Shown piece after piece: positions 11,003-19,889 of a DNA stretch of 64,000 nt. Each line of letters starts with the position of its first letter. Position 1 is the first letter of the stretch. The notes beneath the pieces are model-generated. The model had not been told where the DNA came from. It saw only the letters and a program-made list of their open reading frames with translations, and made no database searches. Both the position numbers and the translations under genes were made by a program. The DNA is taken from assembly GCF_040438645.1 (NCBI RefSeq), contig NZ_CP159253.1:1302001-1366000 (forward strand). Direction: 5' to 3'. This DNA is from Mesorhizobium sp. WSM2240 (lineage in GTDB: Bacteria; Pseudomonadota; Alphaproteobacteria; Rhizobiales; Rhizobiaceae).

Positions 11003-12292
11003 ATGCGACTTGGTGGAAGGTTGGCGGCAGCCATCGAAGTGCTCGATGATATCGAGAAAAGGCGCCGGCCGGCAGCCGATGCTCTGAAGGACTGGGGCCT
11101 CTCGCACCGCTTCGCAGGGGCGGGCGACAGGGCCGCGATCGGCAACATCGTCTACGACGCGCTGCGCCGCAAACGTTCGGCGGGCTGGATTCTGGGCGAC
11201 GACACGCCGCGCGCCATCGGCTTCGGCGCGCTGCTTCTGGAATGGCGCGAAACCGCGCAATCGCTGAATCAGGCGCTCGAGGGCGACCGCTTCGCCCCGC
11301 CGCCATTGAACCCTGACGAACTGAACGCTATCGCCTCGCGCTCCCTCGATGAGGCGCCCGAGGCTGTCCGCGCGGACTGCCCCGACTGGTGCGCGCCGCT
11401 TCTGGAGCAGGCCTTCGGCGCGGATTGGGTCGAAGAGGGCAAGGCGCTGGCCGCGCGGCCGCCGCTTGACCTCAGGGTCAACACGATCAACGCCAATCGC
11501 GACCGCATTCTCGGCGAACTGTCCGGCATGGGCGCCGCCCCGACGAACATCGCCTCGCAGGGCATTCGGATCCCGCCGATCGACGGCAGCGGCCGCCACC
11601 CCAATGTGCAGGCCGAACCGGCTTTTCAGAAGGGCTGGTTCGAGGTGCAGGACGAGGGCTCGCAGATCGCGGCCGAGCTTGCCGGCGCCAAGCCTGGAAT
11701 GCAGGTGCTGGATTTCTGTGCCGGCGCCGGCGGCAAGACGCTGGCTTTGTCCGCCATCATGGAAAATCGTGGTCAGATTTTTGCCCACGACGCCGAGAAG
11801 ATCCGGCTTGCGCCGATCTTCGACCGCATCAGGCGGTCGGACAACCGCAACATCCAGATCGTCACGAAGCCGGCAGAGCTTGCCACCTTGCAGGGTCATA
11901 TGGACATCGTACTGATCGACGCGCCGTGCACCGGCAGCGGCACATGGCGGCGGCGGCCCGACGCGAAATGGCGTCTGACGCAGCGACAACTCGACGTCCG
12001 CAAGGCGGAGCAGGCGGCGATCCTCGACGCCGCCAAGGTCCATGTGAAACCGGGCGGACTGCTGGCCTACATCACCTGCTCCGTCTTCGACGAGGAAAAC
12101 CGCGACCAGGTCGGCCGCTTCGCCGCGGATAATCCTGTTTTTTCCGCCGTCGATCATCAGGCGCTGTGGGAAAGCCACTTCCCGGGCCACGCGGACGCCG
12201 CCCGCATCGCACCTGACGGCGGCATCGTGCTGACGCCCGCGCGGAGCGGCACGGATGGCTTCTACTTCGCCGCGCTTCGTCGAGCCGGCTAA
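11003..12292 (+). CDS. rsmB: RsmB-type 16S rRNA (cytosine-C5) methyltransferase
   Basis: The 429-residue protein has an RsmB/NusB-like N-terminal part and a SAM-dependent RNA m5C methyltransferase domain. Motif I appears as VLDFCAGAGGKTLAL. The two catalytic cysteines are C309 in DAPCTGSGTWRRRPD and C359 in YITCSVFDEEN. The ATG at 11003 removes an unrelated upstream extension. Several RNA m5C methyltransferases share these motifs, so the exact target cytosine is inferred from the family. A hairpin repeat follows directly and may terminate transcription. Confidence 0.85.
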   Translation: MRLGGRLAAAIEVLDDIEKRRRPAADALKDWGLSHRFAGAGDRAAIGNIVYDALRRKRSAGWILGDDTPRAIGFGALLLEWRETAQSLNQALEGDRFAPPPLNPDELNAIASRSLDEAPEAVRADCPDWCAPLLEQAFGADWVEEGKALAARPPLDLRVNTINANRDRILGELSGMGAAPTNIASQGIRIPPIDGSGRHPNVQAEPAFQKGWFEVQDEGSQIAAELAGAKPGMQVLDFCAGAGGKTLALSAIMENRGQIFAHDAEKIRLAPIFDRIRRSDNRNIQIVTKPAELATLQGHMDIVLIDAPCTGSGTWRRRPDAKWRLTQRQLDVRKAEQAAILDAAKVHVKPGGLLAYITCSVFDEENRDQVGRFAADNPVFSAVDHQALWESHFPGHADAARIAPDGGIVLTPARSGTDGFYFAALRRAG

Positions 12293-12293
12293 C

Positions 12294-12337
12294 GCATAAT
12301 CCCGAAAAGTTTGCAGATTTTTCGGATCAGATCATGC
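12294..12337. repeat. Short palindromic repeat with CCGAAAA/TTTTCGG stem after rsmB
   Basis: The sequence starts GCATAATCCCGAAAAGTTTG and ends TTTTTCGG...GATCATGC, giving near-complementary ends and a central stem. I recognise this as a common intergenic repeat type in Mesorhizobium-like genomes. It lies 1 nt after the rsmB stop and may act as a terminator. Confidence 0.6.
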
Positions 12338-12460
12338 GGGCATCGACACCCTGGAACCTGCTCCATTCCGATCCATCGAAGTGGGACAGGTTCGATTGTT
12401 GCATTGCAACATTCCCCCGCCTTTGCGATAAAGTCGGACTGAACAACGAGGGCATGGCAA

Positions 12461-12919
12461 ATGGATGCGACGATCGTGTCGGCTCCCGACTATGAGGAGC
12501 GCGTGAGGAAATCCTTCGCGCGCCAGAGCGTCATGACGACGATCGGCGCCGAGCTGACGGTGGTGACGCCCGGCACCGTCGAGATCGAGATGGCCTATTC
12601 CGGGGCGCTGACGCAGCAGCACGGTTTTCTTCATGCGGGCATTATCTCCACCGCGCTCGATTCGGCCTGCGGCTATGCGGCATTTTCGATGATGCCCGAA
12701 AACGCAGCGGTCCTTACCATCGAATTCAAGGTCAACCTTCTCGCGCCGGGCAAGGGCGAACGTTTTCTGTTTCGCGGTTCGGTCACAAAGCCCGGCCGCA
12801 CAATCGTTGTCGCCGACGGCCAGGCATACGCCTTCGCGGCGGACGGCGAAGCCAAGCTTATCGCCACCATGACCGGCACGATGATGACCGTGCTTGGCCG
12901 CGACGGGATGGAAGGCTGA
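12461..12919 (+). CDS. PaaI-family hotdog-fold thioesterase
   Basis: The 152-residue protein has the hotdog-fold pattern of the PaaI/YdiI thioesterase group. LTQQHGFLHAGIISTALDSA is the HGG-like active-site helix region, followed by the beta-rich FKVNLLAPGKGERFLFRG and VADGQAYAF. Such enzymes hydrolyse acyl- or aryl-CoA thioesters in the cytosol. The ATG at 12461 is the first good start. The stop lies 4 nt before the GTG of the nucleosidase gene, so the two are likely co-transcribed. The substrate cannot be read from sequence. Confidence 0.8.
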   Translation: MDATIVSAPDYEERVRKSFARQSVMTTIGAELTVVTPGTVEIEMAYSGALTQQHGFLHAGIISTALDSACGYAAFSMMPENAAVLTIEFKVNLLAPGKGERFLFRGSVTKPGRTIVVADGQAYAFAADGEAKLIATMTGTMMTVLGRDGMEG

Positions 12920-12923
12920 GCCC

Positions 12924-13571
12924 GTGGCTGAGAGCGTCGCCGGCAGATCCGTACTCTTCGTCATGGCCGTCGATGCCGAATACGGCCCGCATCTCCGGCG
13001 CCTCATTGCGCCTCTCATGATCGGCGTCGGCCCGGTCGAATCCGGCGTCGCCATGGGTGCGGAGCTGGCGCGGCTGCACGCCCAGAGCGAACTTCCCGAC
13101 CTTGTCGTTTCGCTCGGCTCGGCCGGCAGCCGCACGCTCGAACAGACCGAGATCTACCAAGCCGTCTCGGTGTCCTACCGAGACATGGATGCTTCGGCCC
13201 TCGGCTTCGAGAAGGGCGCAACGCCCTTTCTCGACCTGCCGGCCACCGTTTCCCTGCCGCTGCGCGTACCCGGCATCCGGGAAGCGACCCTGTCGACCGG
13301 AGCGGCGATCGTCTCAGGCTCGGCCTATGACGCCATCGCCGAGGACATGGTCGACATGGAAACCTTCGCGGTGCTGCGCGCCTGCCAGCGCTTTGGCATC
13401 GAGCTGATCGGCCTGCGCGGCATTTCCGACGGCGCGGCCGAATTGAAACACGTCTCGGACTGGACCGAATATCTGCACGTCATCGACGAAAAGCTGGCTG
13501 CGGCGGTCGAAAGGCTGGAGACCGCAATCGAGAACGGCGCGCTGCGGATCGAAGGCAAAACAACGCTTTAG
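12924..13571 (+). CDS. 5'-methylthioadenosine / S-adenosylhomocysteine nucleosidase family protein
   Basis: The 215-residue phosphorylase-like protein begins SVLFVMAVDAEYGP, the usual N-terminus of MTA/SAH nucleosidases. It carries IGVGPVESG, SLGSAGS and VDMETFAVLRAC, the purine/ribose-binding motif with the catalytic Glu. DGAAELKH matches the position of the catalytic Asp loop. It would cleave adenine from MTA or SAH in the methionine salvage cycle. The GTG at 12924 is chosen because GGAAGG lies 8 nt upstream. An upstream TTG is possible but lies inside the thioesterase gene. Confidence 0.75.
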   Translation: MAESVAGRSVLFVMAVDAEYGPHLRRLIAPLMIGVGPVESGVAMGAELARLHAQSELPDLVVSLGSAGSRTLEQTEIYQAVSVSYRDMDASALGFEKGATPFLDLPATVSLPLRVPGIREATLSTGAAIVSGSAYDAIAEDMVDMETFAVLRACQRFGIELIGLRGISDGAAELKHVSDWTEYLHVIDEKLAAAVERLETAIENGALRIEGKTTL

Positions 13572-13714
13572 AGCCGCGCTTCGATTCAACGGATGGAACG
13601 GGCTGCCTTCGGCTCATTTGTCGGATGAAGGATTTGAATCGGCGCGTGAGCCCGGTGAATCGGATTCTGCGAACGGCGCGCCAACCCATTGCGCCGACTC
13701 AGTCTTTTCTTTAA

Positions 13715-15286
13715 ATGCCCGCCATGAAAACCTCCAATCACCCCGACACCGTCCTCATCATCGATTTCGGCAGCCAGGTGACGCAGCTCATAGCGCGTCG
13801 CGTGCGGGAGGCCGGGGTCTTTTCCGAGATCGTGCCCTTCCAACTGGCCGATGAGGCGTTCCGGCATATCCGGCCGAAAGCCGTGATCCTATCCGGCAGC
13901 CCGGCTTCGACCGTCGACATTGGAAGTCCGCGGGCGCCTGACGCGGTCTTCAACTCCGGCATCCCGGTGCTCGGCATCTGCTACGGCGAGCAGACCATGT
14001 GTGCGCAGCTCGGCGGCAAGGTCGAGGCCGGGCATCACCGCGAGTTCGGTCGCGCCTTCCTGGAGGTCGCGGAAGACAGCGCACTCTTCGACGGCGTCTG
14101 GGCCAAAGGCACGCGGCATCAAGTTTGGATGAGCCATGGCGACCGGGTGACGGCGCTACCGCCGGGCTTCCGCGTCATCGGCACTTCGACAGGCGCTCCC
14201 TTTGCGGCGATTGCGGACGAGGAGCGCAAATTCTTTGCCGTCCAGTTCCATCCCGAAGTGGTGCACACCCCCGACGGGGCAAAACTCCTGCAGAATTTCG
14301 TCCACAAGATCGCCGGCATCGAAGGCGATTGGTCGATGGCCGCTTATAGGGAAAAGGCGATCGAGACGATCCGCAACCAGGTCGGCAAGGGCAAGGTGAT
14401 CTGTGCGCTGTCGGGCGGCGTCGATTCCTCGGTGGCCGCGCTCTTGATCCACGAAGCCGTCGGCGACCAGCTGACTTGCATCCTCGTCGACCACGGCCTG
14501 ATGCGCAAGAACGAGGCAGCGGACGTCGTTTCGATGTTCCGCGACCATTACAATCTGCCGCTGATCCTGGTCGACGCGGCTGACCGCTTCGTCGGCGCGC
14601 TGGAAGGGGAGGCGGACCCGGAAACAAAGCGCAAGACAATCGGTCGGCTTTTCATCGAGGTGTTCGAGGAGGAGGCCAAGAAGCTCGGCGGGGCGGAGTT
14701 CCTGGCGCAGGGTACGCTCTATCCGGACGTCATCGAGAGCGTTTCATTCACCGGCGGCCCGTCGGTGACGATCAAGTCGCACCACAATGTTGGCGGCCTG
14801 CCCGAGCGCATGAACATGAAGCTGGTCGAGCCGCTGCGCGAACTGTTCAAGGACGAGGTGAGGGTGCTCGGCAAGGAGCTCGGCCTGCCTGAGCATTTCA
14901 TCGGCCGCCACCCGTTCCCCGGTCCCGGCCTCGCTATCCGCTGTCCGGGCGGCATCACGCGCGAAAAGCTCGAGATCCTGCGAGAGGCTGATGCGATCTA
15001 TCTCGACGAAATCCGCAAGGCAGGTCTCTACGACGCCATATGGCAGGCCTTCGCGGTGCTGCTGCCGGTTCAGACGGTCGGCGTCATGGGTGATGGACGC
15101 ACGTACGAATTCGTCTGCGCGCTGCGGGCGGTGACATCGGTCGACGGAATGACCGCGGATTTTTACCACTACGACATGAGCTTCCTCGGCGCCGCCGCCA
15201 CCCGCATCATCAACGAGGTGCGCGGCATCAACCGCGTCGTCTATGACGTGACAAGCAAGCCTCCAGGGACGATCGAGTGGGAATGA
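13715..15286 (+). CDS. guaA: GMP synthase (glutamine-hydrolysing)
   Basis: The 523-residue enzyme converts XMP to GMP. The N-terminal class I glutamine amidotransferase has its nucleophile C89 in GICYGEQTM and its His-Glu pair in QFHPEVVHT. The ATP-pyrophosphatase domain begins at the SGGVDSSV P-loop near residue 233, and the C-terminal dimerisation domain ends PGTIEWE as expected. A second in-frame ATG lies 9 nt downstream of the chosen start, and neither has a strong Shine-Dalgarno sequence. A perfect hairpin follows the gene. Confidence 0.97.
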   Translation: MPAMKTSNHPDTVLIIDFGSQVTQLIARRVREAGVFSEIVPFQLADEAFRHIRPKAVILSGSPASTVDIGSPRAPDAVFNSGIPVLGICYGEQTMCAQLGGKVEAGHHREFGRAFLEVAEDSALFDGVWAKGTRHQVWMSHGDRVTALPPGFRVIGTSTGAPFAAIADEERKFFAVQFHPEVVHTPDGAKLLQNFVHKIAGIEGDWSMAAYREKAIETIRNQVGKGKVICALSGGVDSSVAALLIHEAVGDQLTCILVDHGLMRKNEAADVVSMFRDHYNLPLILVDAADRFVGALEGEADPETKRKTIGRLFIEVFEEEAKKLGGAEFLAQGTLYPDVIESVSFTGGPSVTIKSHHNVGGLPERMNMKLVEPLRELFKDEVRVLGKELGLPEHFIGRHPFPGPGLAIRCPGGITREKLEILREADAIYLDEIRKAGLYDAIWQAFAVLLPVQTVGVMGDGRTYEFVCALRAVTSVDGMTADFYHYDMSFLGAAATRIINEVRGINRVVYDVTSKPPGTIEWE

Positions 15287-15318
15287 GGGGGCAAACGGCG
15301 GCTATGGCGTAGTTTTCG

Positions 15319-15337
15319 GGCAGCGATTTTCGCTGCC
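15319..15337. terminator. Perfect hairpin downstream of guaA
   Basis: GGCAGCGA (15319-15326) pairs with TCGCTGCC (15330-15337) around a TTT loop, 33 nt after the guaA stop. No T-run follows, so its role as terminator is tentative. Confidence 0.45.
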
Positions 15338-15596
15338 GCGCAGTTGCCGTTCTGTTTCGTTTCTCACCTCCGCTGCACTGGGCGTTCTTTCTCTCTGAAC
15401 TCGCAGGTTCGATCTGCGCCCAGGCCCGGATGATGTAAAGCGGTTCAAAGGGCGAGAGGGCCGGCATATCTCCAAACGCACGGGCCTCAACCAGAAAGCT
15501 CAGCCAAGTAGCAGGCCGCCGAGCGCCTTGGCGGATGCGATTGTGTCCCCGACCTGGTCTAGGAGGGCGCTACGCTGATCCTGCGCGAGTACAACC
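15338..15596 (-). other. Non-coding or decayed stretch between guaA and the Rrf2 gene
   Basis: No convincing gene is present. On the minus strand, 15370-15535 can be read as a protein-like segment containing ATWLSFLVEARAFG and LSPFEPLYIIRAWAQIEPAS, which looks more like a real protein than random translation. It lacks a start and a ribosome-binding site. It could be the tail of a lost gene. I do not recognise the family. Confidence 0.3.
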
Positions 15597-16028
15597 CTAC
15601 GCACCGGCGCGACACAGACTGGCGAAGTTCACCGCAATATCGGCAAGGGTGACCTGGCCCAGCCTCTCGATGAGAAGTGCTTCAGCTTTCTGCAGCGCGT
15701 CCTTCAGCGCCATGTTCACCCCACGCTCGACTGCGCAGTTGGGATGGGGATTGTCGACGCCAATCGCAAACACATGGGAGCCGCCAACAGCGCGATGAAC
15801 GTCTAGCAAGGTGGTGGTTTTCAAGTCGCACGAAATCGACCAACCGCCGCCCCGACCTGTGACCGAGCGGACATAACCGGCCTTCCTCAGGCCGGCCATC
15901 GTCCGGCGGACCACCACTGGGTTCGTCTCCAACATTGATGCGATCTGCTCCGAACTCAGCGGACGGTCGTGATACGCCATGTGCAGCAGGACATGGAGCA
16001 TCCGAGACAGACGGCTATCTATTCTCAC
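15597..16028 (-). CDS. Rrf2-family transcriptional regulator without the Fe-S cysteine triad
   Basis: The 143-residue protein has the Rrf2 winged helix (PLSSEQIASMLETNPVVVRRTM), the GLVRS-like turn GYVRSVTGRGGGWSI and a C-terminal dimerisation helix. IscR and NsrR bind a cluster through three closely spaced cysteines, but only NC in PNCAVERG is present here. Cluster binding is therefore unlikely and a thiol or ligand-sensing role is possible. It starts at GTG 16028, 24 nt after the flavin oxidoreductase on the same strand, so it probably controls that operon. Confidence 0.8.
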   Translation of the reverse strand: MRIDSRLSRMLHVLLHMAYHDRPLSSEQIASMLETNPVVVRRTMAGLRKAGYVRSVTGRGGGWSISCDLKTTTLLDVHRAVGGSHVFAIGVDNPHPNCAVERGVNMALKDALQKAEALLIERLGQVTLADIAVNFASLCRAGA

Positions 16029-16052
16029 GCACCAACCCCGTGTTCGAGGATT

Positions 16053-16973
16053 CTACGCTGCGGACTTCGCGTTTCGGCGTTCAGCGAGTATCTGCTCGAG
16101 CAGATACATTGTGACCATCGGCCCGACAGCTGTGCCCGCCGCCGAGGCGTGGGCAAGATGTGCCACAGGGTCGTTCGCATTGCCGATGGCGAAGACGCCC
16201 GGCCTGCTTGTGCGCCCCATCTTGTCCGTTAAGGCGAGGCCGGACACATCGACGTCGCAAAGCTTTGCGGCGAGGGAGGACGCGGCCTTGATGTTCGCGG
16301 CGATCCACGCTGCGTCGCATGGAACTTCGCGTCCGCTCGCCGTCGAAACCGCTACCAGCTTGCTGTTGTCATGGACTAGTCCGGTCACCTCGTCGGAGAC
16401 GATTGAAATGTCGAGGAGCCGCAGGCGTTCGGCATCCGCTTCATTCAGCATGGCTCGCGAAAAGACGGTCACGTCGGGGGACCACATCCACACCCACGAT
16501 GCCATGTGCGCCAGACGCTCGGGCAATCCAAAGACCACGAACCGTTGCCCGCGAACTTCATGTCCATCGAAACAGGGACAGACCCGCACCTCGTTCCCCC
16601 ATTGCTCCGGCATTCCGGAGAGAGGAGGAATCTCGTCGATCACCCCCGTCGCCAGGATGATTGTGCGAGAGATGACGCTGGAACCCTCGCTCTCGACCGC
16701 AAAATGGCCGTTTTCCAGCGGTGTGATGGCGTTCACGCGTTCCTGCCTGATCTCGGCGCCGTAACGGACGGCTTCCGCGCGAGCCTGCGACATGAACTCC
16801 GCCGTCGAACGGCCATCGAAGCCGAGATGTTCCCGAACAGTCGCGACGGTGAAAATCCGCGGGGGACCGCCGTCGAAGACGATTGTCGATCGTCCCGCCC
16901 GTCCGAGAAAGAGGGCCGCGCTGAGGCCGGCGACGCCGGCACCGACGACCACGCAATCCACGATCTTGTTCAT
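16053..16973 (-). CDS. Thioredoxin reductase-like NAD(P)/FAD-dependent oxidoreductase
   Basis: The 306-residue protein has the N-terminal FAD motif VVGAGVAGLSAALFLGRAG, the second dinucleotide region, and the C-terminal FAD contact GVFAIGNANDP. It resembles stand-alone TrxB-like flavoproteins. At the place where relatives have CPYC before DGxE, this protein reads VCPCFDGHE, so the second cysteine is shifted to give CPC. The disulfide chemistry may be altered. The start ATG at 16973 has AGGAACGGAG upstream and a sigma-70-like promoter further up. It is co-transcribed with the Rrf2 gene. Confidence 0.8.
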   Translation of the reverse strand: MNKIVDCVVVGAGVAGLSAALFLGRAGRSTIVFDGGPPRIFTVATVREHLGFDGRSTAEFMSQARAEAVRYGAEIRQERVNAITPLENGHFAVESEGSSVISRTIILATGVIDEIPPLSGMPEQWGNEVRVCPCFDGHEVRGQRFVVFGLPERLAHMASWVWMWSPDVTVFSRAMLNEADAERLRLLDISIVSDEVTGLVHDNSKLVAVSTASGREVPCDAAWIAANIKAASSLAAKLCDVDVSGLALTDKMGRTSRPGVFAIGNANDPVAHLAHASAAGTAVGPMVTMYLLEQILAERRNAKSAA

Positions 16974-16999
16974 AACTCCGTTCCTCATTCCTGGGGGCA

Positions 17000-17028
17000 A
17001 GGATAGCGGTTCGTTGCTTTCGTTACAA
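17000..17028 (-). promoter_or_regulatory. Sigma-70-like promoter of the oxidoreductase-rrf2 operon
   Basis: On the minus strand, TTGTAA (17028-17023) and TATCCT (17005-17000) are separated by 17 nt, 27 nt upstream of the ATG at 16973. The flanking CGTTGC, CGTTAC and AGTTAC direct repeats (17012-17039) overlap the -35 region and could be the Rrf2 operator. Confidence 0.5.
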
Positions 17029-17039
17029 CAAAAGTTACG

Positions 17040-17352
17040 GGATGCAAGCCCACCGTCTTGAGGTGCGCTGATATTCGGTACCGGCTCCCGGACTGAGGTG
17101 GAGACGACGTGGTCGCTCGATTCCATCGTGATTGACGGCAACGGAACGGGCGAGATCGTCCGCCGCCGATCCCGCACAGACCAAGCCAATCATCAGTTCA
17201 GAGCCGACTTTCTCATCGGTATCCGCCAAAACCAGACATTCGAACTTGCATGGGAGCCTGAAAGCGACCCTTACTGCCCTTACCGTCGTCGGAACAATCG
17301 CCGGTACAGAAACTGCGGGGTGAGCGATCAGCGCTTGTCCGCCGGCTGGATT
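17040..17352. other. Stretch with no recognisable gene
   Basis: Open frames exist on both strands but none has a ribosome-binding site or protein-like motifs. Apart from the promoter region of the oxidoreductase operon at its left edge, I see no identifiable feature. Confidence 0.5.
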
Positions 17353-17751
17353 CTAATCGTCGAGGGGGATGCGGGCGATGACCTTGATCTCAAAATCGAA
17401 GTCCGCCAGCCAGTTCACGCCCACTGCGGTCCAGTTCGGATAAGGCGGTTCGCCGATCACCTTCTCGCGGACAGCCATGATCGTTTCGAACTGGCGTTCC
17501 GGATCGGTGTGGAAGGTGGTGACGTCCACCACGTCATCGAACGTGCAGCCGGCGGCCGCCAGCACGGCGTTCAGATTGTCGAAGGCGAGCTGGACCTGCC
17601 GCGGGAAGTCCGGCTCGGGCGATCCGTCCTTGCGGCTGCCGACCTGGCCGGAGACGAACAGGAGGTCCCCCGAGCGGATCGCCGCCGAATAGCGGTGAAC
17701 GTTGTAAAGTGCATGTCGATAGGCAGGGAAGATTGCGTCGCGTTTGGCCAT
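17353..17751 (-). CDS. RidA/YjgF-family protein
   Basis: The 132-residue protein has the RidA fold signatures: SAAIRSGDLLFVSGQVG near the N-terminus, QVQLAFDNLNAVLAAAGCTFDDVV in the middle, and the C-terminal beta strand FEIKVIARIPL. Canonical RidA deaminates reactive enamine/imine intermediates. The strict catalytic Arg in a ProArgAla-type motif is not visible (PYPNWTAVGV instead), so this belongs to one of the other RidA subfamilies. An AGGAAGG ribosome-binding site lies upstream. It is on the same strand as the neighbouring SDR but more than 200 nt away. Confidence 0.8.
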   Translation of the reverse strand: MAKRDAIFPAYRHALYNVHRYSAAIRSGDLLFVSGQVGSRKDGSPEPDFPRQVQLAFDNLNAVLAAAGCTFDDVVDVTTFHTDPERQFETIMAVREKVIGEPPYPNWTAVGVNWLADFDFEIKVIARIPLDD

Positions 17752-17958
17752 GGCGTTGCCTTCCTGTAATTGAGATGAGTTGTATCTTGCCGCCGCCCGG
17801 GCCGCACCTCAGTAGAGGCGCGCCGAGCATGGAAGTAGCTTGCCGGCTTCGGCGCTGCTGTTCCGGGATCTTGGCCGCTGTCGCAAAGTTGTGGCCCCCA
17901 GAAGCGTTGGCGGACGAGCCTTCCAATTGGCCGGGCGAGAATGCCGCCAGCCACTCCG

Positions 17959-18807
17959 TCACAGCCGCGCCAGTTCCTCGTCTGTGAAATCCGCCGCGAC
18001 CGCGATGTCCTTCTGCCTGTCGAGCTCCTCGATACGCCCACCGAGTGCCTTGCGGATGCCGGCATAGGCCTCGGCGCCGAGCACCAGCCGCTTCGGAAGT
18101 GGACCATCCTGATCGGCAAGCCTGATCATTGCGTCCGTCATGCGGTCGGGGTCGCCCTTTATCACCCAGGAGCCGCGAAGAGCCTCGCGGACCTGATCGG
18201 CGGGAGTTCCTTCGTAGGCCGCGAGCGGCTTGGTTTGCGAGAGATTGCCGCCGAACCCGGTCCGCGCCGGCCCGGGTTCCACTAGGGTGAACTCGATCCC
18301 GAAGGGAGCGGCCTCCTGGGCTACGGATTCAACGAACCCCTCGATGCCCCACTTGGTCGCGTGGTAGAGGCTGAAAGCCGGATAGGCGATCTGGCCTCCC
18401 TCGCTCGATACCTGAAGAATCCGGCCGCCATCCTGGCTGCGCAGATGCGGCAACGCCGCCTGGACGAGTGTGTTCGAGTCGATGAGATTGGTGTCGATGA
18501 TGTCCCGGACCTGCACATCGCCAGCCTCTTCCGCCGCGCCGAGCAGGCCGTAGCTGGCGTTGCTGACAATGATGTCGATCCGAGCGGACGCGGCGAAGGC
18601 GTGGTCGACGCCGGCGCGGACCGAGCTCTGATCATTGAGGTCCATTGCGACGATGCGAAGTTGTTGGGGGTAGGGTGCACGCTGGTCGGGAAGTGCATCC
18701 CCGCTGCGGCTGGCGCCGACAACGCGGTCGCCCCTGATCAGGGCCTTCTCCGCCAGCAGCCGGCCTAGGCCGGACGACACACCCGTTATGAGCCAGGTCT
18801 TTTCCAT
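17959..18807 (-). CDS. Short-chain dehydrogenase/reductase
   Basis: The 282-residue classical SDR has the cofactor motif TGVSSGLGR at residues 8-16, the NASYG segment after beta-4, and the catalytic Ser-Tyr-Lys set in VSSEGGQ and YHATKWG. An NADP preference is suggested by the basic GASRSG after beta-2. The long C-terminal part with PGPARTGFGG is typical of oxidoreductases of unknown substrate in proteobacteria. It is divergent from a LysR regulator across 100 nt, the usual arrangement for a regulator and its target. Confidence 0.85.
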   Translation of the reverse strand: MEKTWLITGVSSGLGRLLAEKALIRGDRVVGASRSGDALPDQRAPYPQQLRIVAMDLNDQSSVRAGVDHAFAASARIDIIVSNASYGLLGAAEEAGDVQVRDIIDTNLIDSNTLVQAALPHLRSQDGGRILQVSSEGGQIAYPAFSLYHATKWGIEGFVESVAQEAAPFGIEFTLVEPGPARTGFGGNLSQTKPLAAYEGTPADQVREALRGSWVIKGDPDRMTDAMIRLADQDGPLPKRLVLGAEAYAGIRKALGGRIEELDRQKDIAVAADFTDEELARL

Positions 18808-18867
18808 TTCTTATATCTCCGAGTTGATACAGGCAGGAGAGATAGGGCAACCGCATTGCGCGTATTA

Positions 18868-18882
18868 GCCGTTGAAATCGGC
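18868..18882. promoter_or_regulatory. Candidate LysR-type site between the SDR and lysR genes
   Basis: GCCG (18868-18871) and CGGC (18879-18882) form an inverted pair with a 7-nt AT-rich centre, midway between two divergent genes. It is the best dyad in the spacer. Assignment to the adjacent LysR is by position only. Confidence 0.3.
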
Positions 18883-18907
18883 ATGAGGTGATGCAAAATT
18901 CCCATCA

Positions 18908-19810
18908 ATGTCCCGCCCGTCGCTTAACGATCTCACCGCCTTCGTGGCCGTTGCCACGCACCGCAGCTTCCGCCGCGCAGCCGACGAGATCGGCACGGCA
19001 CCTTCCACATTGAGCCATGCGATGCGTGCGCTCGAGGAACGCATGGGCGTGCGCCTTCTGAACCGCACCACACGCAGCGTCTCGCCGACGGAAGCTGGTT
19101 TCCAGTTGCTCGGCCGCCTTCAGCCGGCGCTCGCCACGTTGGACGAGGCGCTCGACAGCGTCGTGGGGTTCCGGGGCAATGTCGCAGGAACGGTCCGCAT
19201 TAACGCACCGCGATTGGTGGCCGGGCTTCTCGTGCGGGAGGTGCTTCCGCGGATGGCGGAGCGCCATCCGGACGTGACCGTGGACATCGTCGTCGAGGGG
19301 CGGCTTGTCGATATCGTGTCCAGCGGGTTCGATGCCGGCGTGCGCCTCCTCGGATCTGTCCCCAAGGACATGATCACCGTGCCGCTTGCACGTGCGTTGA
19401 CGTTCCTCTGTGTCGCATCGCCCGCCTATCTCGATCGCTTCGGCGAACCGGGAACCCCCGAGGAATTGCAACGCCACCATTGCATCGGCCACCGGATGCC
19501 CAGCGGCAAATTCTATCGATGGGAGTTCGAACGCGCCGGCCAGGAACTGGTGATAGATGCAAACGGCCCCATCGTGCTCGATGACGAGGAACTGATGGTC
19601 GATGCCGCAATAGAGGGTCTGGGCATAGCCTATGTGGCGGATTGGGCGGCCGAAGCGGCCTTGTTCAACGGCCGGCTACGCAAGCTCCTGACCGCGTGGA
19701 TGCCCGCTCCGGAAGGGGTTGCGGTTTATTATCCCGGACATCGAGCCGTGCCGCCGGCACTGCGGGCTTTTCTTGATGTAGTCAAAAACCTGCGGAAGAA
19801 GGAACCTTGA
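18908..19810 (+). CDS. LysR-family transcriptional regulator
   Basis: The 300-residue protein has an N-terminal winged helix-turn-helix (RSFRRAADEIGTAPSTLSHAMRAL in two overlapping helices) and a periplasmic-binding-like effector domain of the CrgA/AaeR type (GFDAGVRLLGSVPKD, EGLGIAYVADW). It probably controls the divergently transcribed SDR gene in response to an unknown small molecule. Downstream lies a gene-decay region. Confidence 0.88.
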   Translation: MSRPSLNDLTAFVAVATHRSFRRAADEIGTAPSTLSHAMRALEERMGVRLLNRTTRSVSPTEAGFQLLGRLQPALATLDEALDSVVGFRGNVAGTVRINAPRLVAGLLVREVLPRMAERHPDVTVDIVVEGRLVDIVSSGFDAGVRLLGSVPKDMITVPLARALTFLCVASPAYLDRFGEPGTPEELQRHHCIGHRMPSGKFYRWEFERAGQELVIDANGPIVLDDEELMVDAAIEGLGIAYVADWAAEAALFNGRLRKLLTAWMPAPEGVAVYYPGHRAVPPALRAFLDVVKNLRKKEP

Positions 19811-19889
19811 TCAGATCAACGTAGCAGCCGCGCTATGACCGTCCCTTGGACCAGACCGGCGGATGCGGCACGAAGAGGATTCGGAGCGC

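Noticed and set aside
10907..12190. Long antisense open frame opposite rsmB
   Set aside because: There is no ribosome-binding site or family signature. RsmB motifs on the other strand are complete.
12894..12923. TTG start for the nucleosidase gene
   Set aside because: GTG 12924 has a GGAAGG site at normal distance and matches the family N-terminus better.
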